From positions 53,187-117,186 of the forward strand of contig NZ_CAMIHZ010000005.1 in NCBI RefSeq assembly GCF_946222305.1: a stretch of DNA of 64,000 bases, in the 5' to 3' direction. Under the pieces are notes generated by a model. The model saw only the letters and a list, made by a program, of their open reading frames with translations, made no database searches and was not told the DNA's origin. Below are positions 1-7,836 of the stretch, piece by piece. The position numbers and the translations under genes were made by a program. The stretch is from an uncultured Corynebacterium sp. Its GTDB lineage: Bacteria > Actinomycetota > Actinomycetes > Mycobacteriales > Mycobacteriaceae. Positions within the stretch are counted from its first letter, which is position 1, and each line of letters opens with the position of its first letter.

Positions 1-453
1 GACCCTATCCAGGGACTCAACGACATGGGTGCAGGGACGAAGGTCTGTTCTGTGACCGGTTCTACGCCGGCGCAGAAGATCAAGAAGGCTCTGCCCGAGG
101 TCCAGCTTCAGGAGTTCGATACTTACTCCGCCTGCGTAGAGGCACTGTCGCGCGGGAAGGTCGATGCTCTTTCCACCGACGCCACCATTTTGGCGGGTTT
201 CGCTGAGCAGTACCCGGGCACAATGCGTGTCGTCGAGCTGAAGAAGGACGACGGGTCGTACTGGACGAACGAGAATTACGGAATTGGGTTGGCCAAGGGT
301 CAGCCAGACGCCGTGAAGGCCATCAATGAGGCCCTCAACGAGATGCACGATTCCGGTGAATACGAACGGATCATCAAGAAGAACCTTGGTGACACCATTA
401 AGCCAGGAGACAAGCCAAAGATTGGTGACCTCTCCTTCATCGATAAGAAATAG
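1..453 (+). CDS. gluB: Glutamate ABC transporter substrate-binding protein, 3' part
   Basis: The frame is open from base 1, so only the last 150 residues are present; signal peptide and N-terminal lobe lie outside the window. The visible part has the pattern of a family 3 solute-binding protein: a VEALSRGKVDA stretch, then an LSTDATILAGF hinge segment and a C-terminal NYGIGLAKGQ segment followed by the last helices. Two polar amino-acid permeases follow at once, after a strong AGGAGG ribosome site, which fits the corynebacterial gluABCD glutamate uptake operon; the ATPase gene gluA would lie upstream. The assignment to glutamate rests on synteny, since the residues seen here do not fix the ligand. 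Confidence 0.88.
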   Translation, partial: DPIQGLNDMGAGTKVCSVTGSTPAQKIKKALPEVQLQEFDTYSACVEALSRGKVDALSTDATILAGFAEQYPGTMRVVELKKDDGSYWTNENYGIGLAKGQPDAVKAINEALNEMHDSGEYERIIKKNLGDTIKPGDKPKIGDLSFIDKK

Positions 454-471
454 GAAGGAGGAGATCAAACA

Positions 472-1158
472 ATGAATGCCGATTTATGGGCCGAAATGGG
501 GCCGGAACTTCTCCCGGCTTTTTGGACGACTGTAAAGCTGACGTTTTGGTCAGCGCTGGGATCTATGATCCTGGGCACGATCCTGACGGCCATGCGTGTC
601 TCCCCCGTTGGTATCTTGCGAAATATCGCTACGTTTTATATCAACACGGTGCGCAATACTCCGCTGACCCTGATCGTTTTGTTCGCCTCGCTGGGCCTTT
701 ACGTGAACTTGGATATCGCCTTGGCCGGACAGGGAGCGACCTTCACCACGACGAATAACTTCCGTCTCGCGGTGCTGGCTTTCGTTCTCTACACCTCTTC
801 TTTCGTGGCGGAGTCCTTGCGTTCTGGCATCAACACGGTGCCGTTCGGTCAGGCTGAGGCAGCCCGTTCCTTGGGCCTGAGCTTCTTCCAGAATTTCCGT
901 CACATCATTTTCCCGCAGGCCCTGCGTGGTGCGATTGTCCCTTTGGGCAACACTCTGATCGCATTGACGAAGAACACCACCATTGCCTCTGTGATTGGTG
1001 TCGCGGAAGCATCCCTGTTGATGAAGTCCACGGTGGAAAATCACGCCAACCAGGTTTTCGTGATCTTCGGTGTGATCGCTTTGGGCTTCGTTATTCTCAC
1101 GCTGCCGATGGGCTTGCTCTTTGGCGCGGCTGGCAAGCGATTGGCGGTGAAGCGTTAA
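472..1158 (+). CDS. gluC: Glutamate ABC transporter permease GluC
   Basis: A 228-residue inner-membrane permease of the HisMQ/GltJK type, with five or so hydrophobic segments. The cytoplasmic EAA loop that docks on the ATPase is seen as EAARSLG at about residues 129-135, followed by the usual FPQALRGAIVPLGN. It starts 18 bases after gluB behind an AGGAGGAG ribosome site, and its stop codon is directly followed by the ATG of gluD without a gap, so the two permeases are probably translated in a coupled way. It should form the GluC-GluD heterodimer channel of a glutamate importer. Confidence 0.9.
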   Translation: MNADLWAEMGPELLPAFWTTVKLTFWSALGSMILGTILTAMRVSPVGILRNIATFYINTVRNTPLTLIVLFASLGLYVNLDIALAGQGATFTTTNNFRLAVLAFVLYTSSFVAESLRSGINTVPFGQAEAARSLGLSFFQNFRHIIFPQALRGAIVPLGNTLIALTKNTTIASVIGVAEASLLMKSTVENHANQVFVIFGVIALGFVILTLPMGLLFGAAGKRLAVKR

Positions 1159-2097
1159 ATGACTACACGTGCAACAGTTTTGTACGACACCCCCGGACCA
1201 CGGGGTAATCAAATTAACCGTTTGCTCACGGTAGCGACGATTGTTATTGCAGCTGCTGTGCTCTTGTGGGTGGGCATTCGACTCAACAATAACGGCCAAT
1301 TCGAGGCCGAAAAATGGCAGCCATTCCTCACCGGCGATATGTGGACGACCTACATTCTGCCGGGTCTGTGGGGAACGCTAAAGGCTGCAGTAGTATCCAT
1401 CATCCTGGCGATCATCATCGGCACCGTTTTGGGATTGGGACGCCTATCGGAGGTCGCCCCGGTCCGCTGGGTGTGCACGATCATCGTAGAGTTTTTCCGC
1501 GCGATCCCGGTTCTGCTTCTGATGATCTTCGCCTACCAGGTCTTCGCGATTTACGGTTTGGTGCCCACGAAGCACCTCGCTTTCGGTGCTGTGGTGTTCG
1601 GTCTGACCATGTACAACGGTTCCGTTATCGCTGAGATTCTGCGTTCCGGTATCCGCGCCCTGCCTGCAGGCCAGGAAGAGGCCGCCATCGCGCTTGGTTT
1701 GTCACGACGCCAAACGATGTTCAAGATCCTTCTCCCCCAGGCTGTTGCTTCCATGCTGCCGGCATTGGTATCGCAGATGGTCATCGCGTTGAAGGATTCC
1801 GCTCTTGGTTACCTCATCGGTTATGTGGAGGTTGTCCGCTCCAGTCTGCAGGCGGCTTCTTGGTACAAGAACTATCTAGCAGCGATGGTGGTTGTGGCCA
1901 TCATCATGATCTTGGTCAACTACCTGCTGTCCCGCTTGGCCGAGCGTATGGAAAGTCAGCTGCGAGCTGGCCGTGCTCGCCGCAACTTCGTGGCCAAGGT
2001 GCCACACCAAAAGGACGTTGGCGTGGTCACCAAGGACGAAACTAACTTGGACTGGCACAACCCGAACTACCGCGACCTCAAGCACGACTACGAGTAG
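1159..2097 (+). CDS. gluD: Glutamate ABC transporter permease GluD
   Basis: A 312-residue partner permease, longer than GluC because of an extra N-terminal membrane segment (about residues 21-42) and a charged C-terminal tail. The EAA motif appears as EEAAIALG at about residues 173-180, followed by LLPQAV. The start codon follows the gluC stop directly. The last 10 bases overlap the end of recX on the other strand, so the two transcripts converge without any room for a separate terminator. Confidence 0.9.
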   Translation: MTTRATVLYDTPGPRGNQINRLLTVATIVIAAAVLLWVGIRLNNNGQFEAEKWQPFLTGDMWTTYILPGLWGTLKAAVVSIILAIIIGTVLGLGRLSEVAPVRWVCTIIVEFFRAIPVLLLMIFAYQVFAIYGLVPTKHLAFGAVVFGLTMYNGSVIAEILRSGIRALPAGQEEAAIALGLSRRQTMFKILLPQAVASMLPALVSQMVIALKDSALGYLIGYVEVVRSSLQAASWYKNYLAAMVVVAIIMILVNYLLSRLAERMESQLRAGRARRNFVAKVPHQKDVGVVTKDETNLDWHNPNYRDLKHDYE

Positions 2098-2705
2098 TCT
2101 TTGAGCTCGCCAATCCGCGCTTCGAGAGCTTCCCGGGCATAGCCCAGAGCTTGCCCCTCCGGAAAACCTCGGCGCGCAGCCACACCCACAATTCGGCGCA
2201 GAGCTTTGTCGTATTCCTTGCGATTAACGGGAACGGTTTTCACGCTCTGCGCTTTCTTGTCGATTAGGCGATGCATGATGGCCTTTTGCTTATCCGCATC
2301 AACAGTGTCCAGAGCTTCTTCTGCTAGCGATCCGGTGATGCCTTTGTGCCGAAGTTCCTGGCGCAAGACGGAAACCGACTTGTTGTTGTGCTCTGCTCGC
2401 TGACGGACCCACTCGCGGGCAAACTGCTCATCATCAAGCATGCCATTGCTCAAGCAGCGGGCAATTACCTCTTCCACGAGCTCCGGATCGAACTCAGCCT
2501 CCAACAGCCGCGTTCGTAGTTCGTATTCGGATCGCGGACGGTGGTCAATTAAGCGGGTAGCTTTAGCCACTACCGGCGCTAGGGCTTGTTCGAACTCTCG
2601 ATCCACCAGCGGGGACTCCCCTTGGATCTCCCCGCTGGTGATCTTCTCGATAGCCCGTTGCAAGCGAGCAATCTTGTCATCCCTACGGGTCTGATCACTC
2701 GGCAT
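2088..2705 (-). CDS. recX: Regulatory protein RecX
   Basis: A 205-residue small, highly charged, helical protein of the RecX family, which binds RecA filaments and limits their activity. Recognisable family features are the repeated three-helix units with RPRSEYELRTRL near residues 75-90 and a second unit around QFAREWVRQRAEHNNKS. It lies 73 bases downstream of recA on the same strand, with no clear terminator between, so it is probably co-transcribed with recA under SOS control. It overlaps the gluD stop by 10 bases. Confidence 0.9.
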   Translation of the reverse strand: MPSDQTRRDDKIARLQRAIEKITSGEIQGESPLVDREFEQALAPVVAKATRLIDHRPRSEYELRTRLLEAEFDPELVEEVIARCLSNGMLDDEQFAREWVRQRAEHNNKSVSVLRQELRHKGITGSLAEEALDTVDADKQKAIMHRLIDKKAQSVKTVPVNRKEYDKALRRIVGVAARRGFPEGQALGYAREALEARIGELKDYS

Positions 2706-2778
2706 CTCTCAACCTCACTCGGTAATGAACACCTAGAATTTGCCTGACTGGACTTCGCTTACCTGTCTACGCCTACCT

Positions 2779-3894
2779 TTATTCGTCATCCTCATCATCG
2801 AAGTTCGGCGCCAGATCGATGGGGCGATCCTCGGGCGCGACCTCATCATCGAACTCGTCCTTAACATTCGCATAAGGACCGACCTTTAGCTCCCGCATGA
2901 TGCGGTCTTCCAGCTCACTGGCCATTTCAGGGTTGGACTTGAGGAATTCACGGGCCTTTTCCTTGCCCTGACCCAATTGATCGCCATCGTAGGTGTACCA
3001 CGCGCCGGACTTCTTGATGATTCCTACCTCGACGCCGAGGTCAATGATCGAACCTTCCCGCGAAATACCTTCGCCATACAAGATGTCGAATTCCGCAATC
3101 TTGAATGGAGGGGACACCTTGTTCTTGACAACTTTCAGGCGAGTGCGGTTACCCACAACATCCTGGCCATCCTTCAGGGCCTGGATACGGCGAATATCGC
3201 AGCGTACTGAGGCGTAGAACTTCAGTGCCTTACCACCGGTTGTGGTTTCTGGAGAACCGAACATCACGCCGATCTTCTCACGCAACTGGTTGATGAAGAT
3301 CGCAGTGGTTCCAGTCTGGTATAACGCACCGGTCATCTTGCGCAGAGCCTGGCTCATCAAGCGCGCCTGCAGACCGACGTGAGAATCACCCATGTCGCCG
3401 TCGATTTCCGCCTTCGGCGTCAGTGCAGCAACCGAGTCGACCACGAGGATGTCGATCGCTCCAGAACGAATTAGCATGTCGGCAATTTCGAGAGCCTGCT
3501 CACCAGTATCGGGCTGGGATACCAGTAGCGCATCGGTATCTACACCCAACTTGCGCGCATAATCTGGGTCCAAGGCGTGCTCCGCGTCGATAAATGCGGC
3601 GATACCACCGGCACGCTGCGCTTCTGCGATCGCGTGCAAAGCCACAGTCGTCTTACCGGAAGACTCTGGACCATATACCTCAACAACGCGCCCCCGCGGG
3701 AAACCGCCGATACCCAAAGCGACATTAATAGCGATGTTACCGGTGGAGATGGCTTGAATAGGTGGGCGCTTGTCATCACCTAGGCGCATCACAGCACCTT
3801 TACCGAAATCCTTTTCGATTTGAGCCATCGCCAGGTCTAGGGCCTTGGCGCGGTCGTTACTCATCGCAGCAGAAGCCTTCTTCTTCGTCGCCAT
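2779..3894 (-). CDS. recA: Recombinase RecA
   Basis: A full-length 371-residue RecA: DNA strand exchange in homologous recombination and coprotease for LexA cleavage. The Walker A motif GPESSGKT is at about residues 75-82, a Walker B region ILVVDSVAAL follows, and loop L2 lies near GSPETTTGGKALKFY. The C-terminus is acidic (DDEDDE), as usual. The gene is uninterrupted; there is no intein, unlike the M. tuberculosis gene. An alternative start at Met11 (MSNDRAK) is possible. A LexA-type box lies about 235 bases upstream. Confidence 0.97.
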   Translation of the reverse strand: MATKKKASAAMSNDRAKALDLAMAQIEKDFGKGAVMRLGDDKRPPIQAISTGNIAINVALGIGGFPRGRVVEVYGPESSGKTTVALHAIAEAQRAGGIAAFIDAEHALDPDYARKLGVDTDALLVSQPDTGEQALEIADMLIRSGAIDILVVDSVAALTPKAEIDGDMGDSHVGLQARLMSQALRKMTGALYQTGTTAIFINQLREKIGVMFGSPETTTGGKALKFYASVRCDIRRIQALKDGQDVVGNRTRLKVVKNKVSPPFKIAEFDILYGEGISREGSIIDLGVEVGIIKKSGAWYTYDGDQLGQGKEKAREFLKSNPEMASELEDRIMRELKVGPYANVKDEFDDEVAPEDRPIDLAPNFDDEDDE

Positions 3895-4127
3895 CTTGCA
3901 GTCTCCTCAAAATTTTCTTCGCTCTACCCAATCCGCAACACTGGTTACGGTCCACAGGGCTTTAGTCTCGCTGGTGGTTTTCCACTAATTACGTTTGTGA
4001 TTTTTCGTGCGTTGCCTTCAAGCTGTCTTCGGCACTCAAGCCTTAACTTGCTTACTTAGACCCGCCAACACTTCGAAATAGTTCACTTGGGATAGTAACC
4101 GGTGACAATCACACCGCCTCAGAATAC

Positions 4128-4143
4128 ACGAACGGGTGTTCGA
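4128..4143. promoter_or_regulatory. LexA (SOS) box upstream of recA
   Basis: The sequence ACGAACGGGTGTTCGA contains the perfect GAAC-N4-GTTC core of the mycobacterial and corynebacterial SOS box (consensus TCGAAC-N4-GTTCGA), with one mismatch at the outer base. It lies between the DUF3046 gene and recA, 234 bases before the recA start, which implies a long recA leader or a distal promoter. Confidence 0.8.
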
Positions 4144-4164
4144 AATACTAGCTGCGACACTCGC

Positions 4165-4371
4165 CTAGATATCCTCACCCAAACGACGCTCTTCAGGCAC
4201 GTCAAAGTCGTCACACAACGCCAGCCACACTTCGCGCAAATCGGCCCCCCGTTCGATTACTTCGCTGGGATAGCCTCCGAACCGGGATAAGTAATGCGTA
4301 TCCAGCACCCATGAGGCTCGGTCAGAGCCAAATTCACCTTTAATGAGCCGATCGAATTCCGCCATTCTCAT
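4165..4371 (-). CDS. DUF3046 domain protein
   Basis: A 68-residue protein of the actinobacterial DUF3046 family, recognised by the MRMAEFDRLI opening, an SRFGGYPSEVIERGAD middle and the DLREVWLALCDDFDVPEERR end. The start is set at the Met of MRMAEF because family members begin there; a reading from 4380 would add only three residues. The function is unknown. The family is often found just upstream of recA in actinobacteria, as here. The recA SOS box starts 21 bases after the stop. Confidence 0.8.
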   Translation of the reverse strand: MRMAEFDRLIKGEFGSDRASWVLDTHYLSRFGGYPSEVIERGADLREVWLALCDDFDVPEERRLGEDI

Positions 4372-4399
4372 GCCGTCCAACCTAACACCTCGGGCGATT

Positions 4400-4428
4400 T
4401 AAACACTGTTCAATTCATGCTTTAGAAT
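4400..4428 (+). promoter_or_regulatory. bioY promoter with candidate BioQ operator
   Basis: A near-palindrome TAAACACTGTTCA at 4400-4412 reads TGAAC-AGT-GTTTA on the other strand, close to the corynebacterial BioQ operator TGAAC-N3-GTTAC as I remember it. A -10 hexamer TAGAAT is at 4423-4428. The bioY GTG codon follows six bases later with no ribosome-binding site, so the transcript is probably leaderless and BioQ would block the polymerase site. Confidence 0.6.
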
Positions 4429-4434
4429 GCTGTT

Positions 4435-5088
4435 GTGTACAAAAACAACGCTCAAACTCCCCGCCGTTTCGGCCCCATGGACTTGGCCTACATCGCAGTC
4501 TTTGCAGCCCTCATCATTGTCCTAGGTGCCGTATCCATCCCCGTTGGCACCGCAGGCGTGCCCATTGTCCTGCAGAACATGGGTATCATGCTCGCCGCTT
4601 TCATCTTGGGCGGCACACGCGGCGGTCTCGCCGTCACCCTCTTCCTCGGTGTAGGACTCGTTGGCGTCCCCAACCTCGCAGGGTGGCGCCCCACCTTGGC
4701 CGCCCTTCCCGGACCCACAGTCGGCTACCTCGTCGGTTACCTCGTATCCGCTTTCATCATCGGCTACGTCGCAGATCGCATCGTTCGCGCCCACCGCCGG
4801 TCCGGTCGCTCCCCCTTCGGGCTTCTCATTGCTCTCGTTGCCCTCGGCATTCTGGGCACGGTTATCCAATACCTCTGCGGTTCCGTCGGCCTCGTGGCAC
4901 GCACTCCCCTCGACTTCACCGGCGCCCTCGCCGCCAACACCCCATTCATCCTCGGGGATCTGCTCAAGACCATCGTGGCCTCAGCCATTGCCACCGGAGT
5001 TATCCGCTCGGTGCCGGACCTCGTACCCACGGCGCAACTCTCCGCACACCCCGACATCTCCCCTTCATCCACCAACTCAGCTCACTAG
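4435..5088 (+). CDS. bioY: Biotin ECF transporter S component BioY
   Basis: A 217-residue membrane protein with about six hydrophobic segments; it binds biotin and gives substrate specificity to the energy-coupling-factor transporter. Family marks are IPVGTAGVPIVLQNMG near residue 40, then LGGTRGGLAVTLFLGVGLVGVPN and the GPTVGYLVGYL segment. The GTG start gives the expected N-terminus. bioM and bioN follow directly, so the whole BioYMN complex is encoded here. Corynebacteria are commonly biotin auxotrophs and need this importer. Confidence 0.93.
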   Translation: MYKNNAQTPRRFGPMDLAYIAVFAALIIVLGAVSIPVGTAGVPIVLQNMGIMLAAFILGGTRGGLAVTLFLGVGLVGVPNLAGWRPTLAALPGPTVGYLVGYLVSAFIIGYVADRIVRAHRRSGRSPFGLLIALVALGILGTVIQYLCGSVGLVARTPLDFTGALAANTPFILGDLLKTIVASAIATGVIRSVPDLVPTAQLSAHPDISPSSTNSAH

Positions 5089-5093
5089 TTCCC

Positions 5094-5864
5094 ATGCCCC
5101 TAATGCATCCAGAGTCGGCACCGCACGCCTTGGTTCACGACCCAATCGTTTTCGATTCGGTCAATCTCGACGTCACGCAGTCCTCGCCCACTGGAATCAC
5201 CACACGGCGAATCCTTTCCGATATCTGTACCACCATCAGCGAACATCGCGTAGGCATCATTGGCGCGAACGGCTCTGGAAAGTCCTCCCTCGTCCGCCTC
5301 ATTAACGGCCTGAATTCCCCGTCGGCGGGAGCAGTCACCGTAAGAAACTTGGATGTTTCCCGCCATGCCAAGCAGGTGCGACAGCACGTGGGCTTTATTT
5401 TTTCCGACGCCGACAATCAAATCCTCATGCCCACCGTGGTAGAAGACGTGGCTTTTTCACTTCGACGCCACAAAATTCCCCGCGCCCAACGCCACCAACG
5501 AGCCCTCGCACAGTTGGAATCGCTGGGCATCGCCCACCTCGCCAACAACTCCCCACATACGTTGTCTGGCGGCGAAAAACAGCTTCTCGCGCTGGCCAGC
5601 GTGCTGATCTTGGAACCCGACATCATCATCGCTGACGAGCCGACCACGCTCCTCGACCTCAAAAACAGACGTCGGGTGGCAAACGCCTTCGCGCAGCTGG
5701 CTCAACAGGTCCTCGTGGTCACGCACGACCTCGACCTCGTCCGAGACTACGATCGAGTCATTTGGATCGACGACAGCCGGATTGTCGGAGATTCCAACCA
5801 GCCAGGAAGTGGCGGAGCGCGGGGCGTCGTCGAAAAATACGAGGAGGCCTACGGCGGTGTTTAA
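5094..5864 (+). CDS. bioM: Biotin ECF transporter ATPase BioM
   Basis: An ABC ATPase of the energy-coupling-factor type, about 256 residues from the ATG at 5094, five bases after the bioY stop (a second Met at 5103 is also possible). Walker A is GANGSGKSS, the signature is LSGGEKQ, Walker B is IIIADEPTTLLD and the switch histidine is in VVTHDLD. The frame is open much further upstream, but that part overlaps bioY and has shadow-like composition, so it is not included. It should hydrolyse ATP to drive biotin import with BioN and BioY. Confidence 0.92.
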   Translation: MPLMHPESAPHALVHDPIVFDSVNLDVTQSSPTGITTRRILSDICTTISEHRVGIIGANGSGKSSLVRLINGLNSPSAGAVTVRNLDVSRHAKQVRQHVGFIFSDADNQILMPTVVEDVAFSLRRHKIPRAQRHQRALAQLESLGIAHLANNSPHTLSGGEKQLLALASVLILEPDIIIADEPTTLLDLKNRRRVANAFAQLAQQVLVVTHDLDLVRDYDRVIWIDDSRIVGDSNQPGSGGARGVVEKYEEAYGGV

Positions 5865-6477
5865 TCCCCATGCGGTGCCGATGGGTGTCTACCTGCCAGG
5901 ACGGTCCCCGATTCACCGGGCGCCCACGGGGTTAAAGCTCGCCGTGGTCGTGGCCATAATTATCATCACTGCGTTTTTCACCCGGGTGTGGCCCGTCGCT
6001 GCAAGCGGACTCATCCTCGTGACCTGCCTTTACGCTTCTGCCCGCATTCCGTGGAAGATTGCGCTACGGCAGTTACTCGCCCCACTGCCCATCGTTGCTT
6101 TCATTGGTGTAATCACGTGGTGGCGAGCCGGTCTATACGAGGCACTGTGCACCAGTGCAACGCTACTGACCGCTATCGCGGTGGCAGTCCTTCTCACGCT
6201 CACCACCACTATCGAGCAGATGATGGACGCCTTAGAACGAGGACTCGCTCCGCTAACACGCCGGGGTTTCCCAACAGAAAAAATCCTCATCGCCATGTCC
6301 CTGACGATGAGGTTGATCCCGCTGACCGCGCTGACAGTTGCGGAAATTTTAGAGGCACGCCGTGCCCGAGGGCTGGGGTTTTCCGCTACGGCATTTGGCG
6401 TGCCGTTGATTGTCCGTAGCTTGCTGCGGGCCAAGGCCTTCGGCGAAGCCCTGATCAGCAGGGGCGCCGGCGACTAG
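5857..6477 (+). CDS. bioN: Biotin ECF transporter T component BioN
   Basis: A roughly 206-residue CbiQ/EcfT-like membrane protein with several hydrophobic segments and the coupling motif EARRARG near residue 165, which contacts the ATPase. The start is placed at GTG 5857, nine bases after GAGGAGG, because a longer reading from 5782 lies inside bioM and lacks a ribosome site. It overlaps the bioM end by eight bases, which suggests translational coupling. The gene ends 19 bases from the end of the convergent pspA-like gene. Confidence 0.88.
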   Translation: MFNPHAVPMGVYLPGRSPIHRAPTGLKLAVVVAIIIITAFFTRVWPVAASGLILVTCLYASARIPWKIALRQLLAPLPIVAFIGVITWWRAGLYEALCTSATLLTAIAVAVLLTLTTTIEQMMDALERGLAPLTRRGFPTEKILIAMSLTMRLIPLTALTVAEILEARRARGLGFSATAFGVPLIVRSLLRAKAFGEALISRGAGD

Positions 6478-6496
6478 GCTAATCGTTTCCAGGAAA

Positions 6497-7333
6497 CTAG
6501 GACTCATTGCGCAGCTGGCGCATCCGCTCCGCAACTGCGTCATCGGTGAAATTGCCAGCCTGGGGCTGTCCCTGCTCAATGGAACGCTGCTGGTTGCCAC
6601 CCTCAATGCTCTTATCCTGGTTCATCTCGGCACGCAGCTGCTCCAAGCGCGAGTGGCCGGCCATCTGGATCCCCGCCTGCTGGACCTCCATCATGCGGCC
6701 TTGCACGGAGTTTTGAGCCAGCTCGGACTGCCCCAGCGCATTGGCGTAACGGCGCTCGATCTTTTCCCGCACCTGATCCAAGTTCGGGGTGGAACCGGAG
6801 GCGACCTGATTCATGGACTGCAGGGACTCGGCAACCTTTTCCTGCATCTTGGCCTGCTCCAGCTGACTCAGCAGCTTCGTGCGCTCAGCGGCTTTCTGCT
6901 GCAGCTGCATGGCGTTGCGCTCCACGGCCTGCTTGGCCTGGGCTGCCTGCTGCAGGGACTGGTCGTGCAATCCCTTAAGATCCTCTACGGACTGCTCAGC
7001 AGTGACCAGCTGGGCCGCGAAAGCCTCGGCTGCGTTTTCGTACTCCGCCGCCTTTTGCTGGTCGCCTTCGGCGCGAGCCTTATCCGCCAAGCCCAGTGCC
7101 TGCTTGGTGTTGGCGTGCAGCTTTTCGACCTCGGCAAGCTGTCGATTCAGCTTCATCTCCAACTGGCGCTGGTTGCCGATGACCGCAGCAGCCTGCTGGG
7201 AAAGGGCGTGGTGTTGCTTCTGAGCTTCAGCAATCGCCTGCTCGATTTGGACCTTTGGGTCAGCATTTTCCTCGATCTTGCTGTCGAACAGCGCCATCAA
7301 GTACTTCCAGGCCTTTGAAAATGGGTTCGCCAC
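6497..7333 (-). CDS. PspA/IM30 family protein
   Basis: A 278-residue protein that is nearly all coiled coil, rich in Gln, Ala and Glu, with the opening NPFSKAWKYLMALFDSKIEENADP typical of PspA/IM30 membrane-binding proteins. Such proteins coat stressed cytoplasmic membranes. The GTG start at 7333 has an AGAGGAG site seven bases upstream. The regulator gene clgR lies 49 bases upstream on the same strand, the same pair as clgR-pspA in mycobacteria, where ClgR activates the PspA system. The family is clear; its role in this organism is inferred. Confidence 0.88.
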   Translation of the reverse strand: MANPFSKAWKYLMALFDSKIEENADPKVQIEQAIAEAQKQHHALSQQAAAVIGNQRQLEMKLNRQLAEVEKLHANTKQALGLADKARAEGDQQKAAEYENAAEAFAAQLVTAEQSVEDLKGLHDQSLQQAAQAKQAVERNAMQLQQKAAERTKLLSQLEQAKMQEKVAESLQSMNQVASGSTPNLDQVREKIERRYANALGQSELAQNSVQGRMMEVQQAGIQMAGHSRLEQLRAEMNQDKSIEGGNQQRSIEQGQPQAGNFTDDAVAERMRQLRNES

Positions 7334-7382
7334 CGCGAAACTCCTCTAGATTATTTCGACGTAAATTAACGGCTATATTCTA

Positions 7383-7772
7383 TCAACGCTCGGGCACCAA
7401 GGCACCGGCATTGGCATGCTTGATCGCCATGCTGGCTGCGAGTTCGGCCGCAGCGGCGTCCAGAGCCATCATCGAAGCTGCCTCCACAATCACGCTGGCG
7501 ACGCTGATCCCCATGCCGTGGCACACACTGGCCAAGAGCTCACTGGAGACTTCCTTGCGACCACGCTCGATCTCGGACAAGTAACCAGGGCTGACACTGG
7601 CAATCGACGCGAGTTCACGCAGACTGAAGCCAGATTGAGAGCGGTATTCGCGCAGCGTAGCCCCCAACGCCTCACGCAGCAACGGTTCCTGATCAGGCGC
7701 CACCGGATGGGTAGCCGAAGCCGGCTCCATCACATCAGAGCGGGATTCCATAACGATAGTGTTTTGAGTCAT
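7383..7772 (-). CDS. clgR: Transcriptional activator ClgR (XRE-type)
   Basis: A helix-turn-helix regulator of about 129 residues. The HTH reads FSLRELASIASVSPGYLSEI followed by ERGRKEVSSELL, matching ClgR, which activates clpP, clpC and other proteolysis and stress genes in actinobacteria. The C-terminus is Ala-rich, of the kind seen in Clp substrates. The start is set at Met MTQNT (7772) rather than 7817, because a SigH-like promoter overlaps the extra codons and would place the transcript start within a few bases of this ATG. Confidence 0.88.
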   Translation of the reverse strand: MTQNTIVMESRSDVMEPASATHPVAPDQEPLLREALGATLREYRSQSGFSLRELASIASVSPGYLSEIERGRKEVSSELLASVCHGMGISVASVIVEAASMMALDAAAAELAASMAIKHANAGALVPER

Positions 7773-7782
7773 CACTGGGTCT

Positions 7783-7809
7783 AACGTACGAAGGTGGAAT
7801 TTTGTTCCC
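7783..7809 (-). promoter_or_regulatory. Candidate SigH-type promoter of clgR
   Basis: On the minus strand GGGAAC at 7809-7804 is followed after 17 bases by CGTT at 7786-7783. This fits the ECF SigH/SigE pattern GGAAC/T...GTT, and clgR is known as SigH-dependent in C. glutamicum. The ATG lies 10 bases after the -10 element. Confidence 0.6.
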
Positions 7810-7836
7810 TCCACCATAGCGTGACTACAGACAGCG

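Noticed and set aside
2779..3894. Intein in recA
   Set aside because: RecA is continuous at the usual length; no insertion is present.
4683..5093. N-terminal extension of the BioM frame
   Set aside because: It overlaps bioY completely and has an Arg/His/Pro-rich composition unlike an ABC ATPase; the ATG at 5094 gives the family N-terminus.
6478..6496. GTTTCC-A-GGAAAC inverted repeat between bioN and the pspA-like gene
   Set aside because: The stem is short with almost no loop and no U run; too weak to call a terminator.
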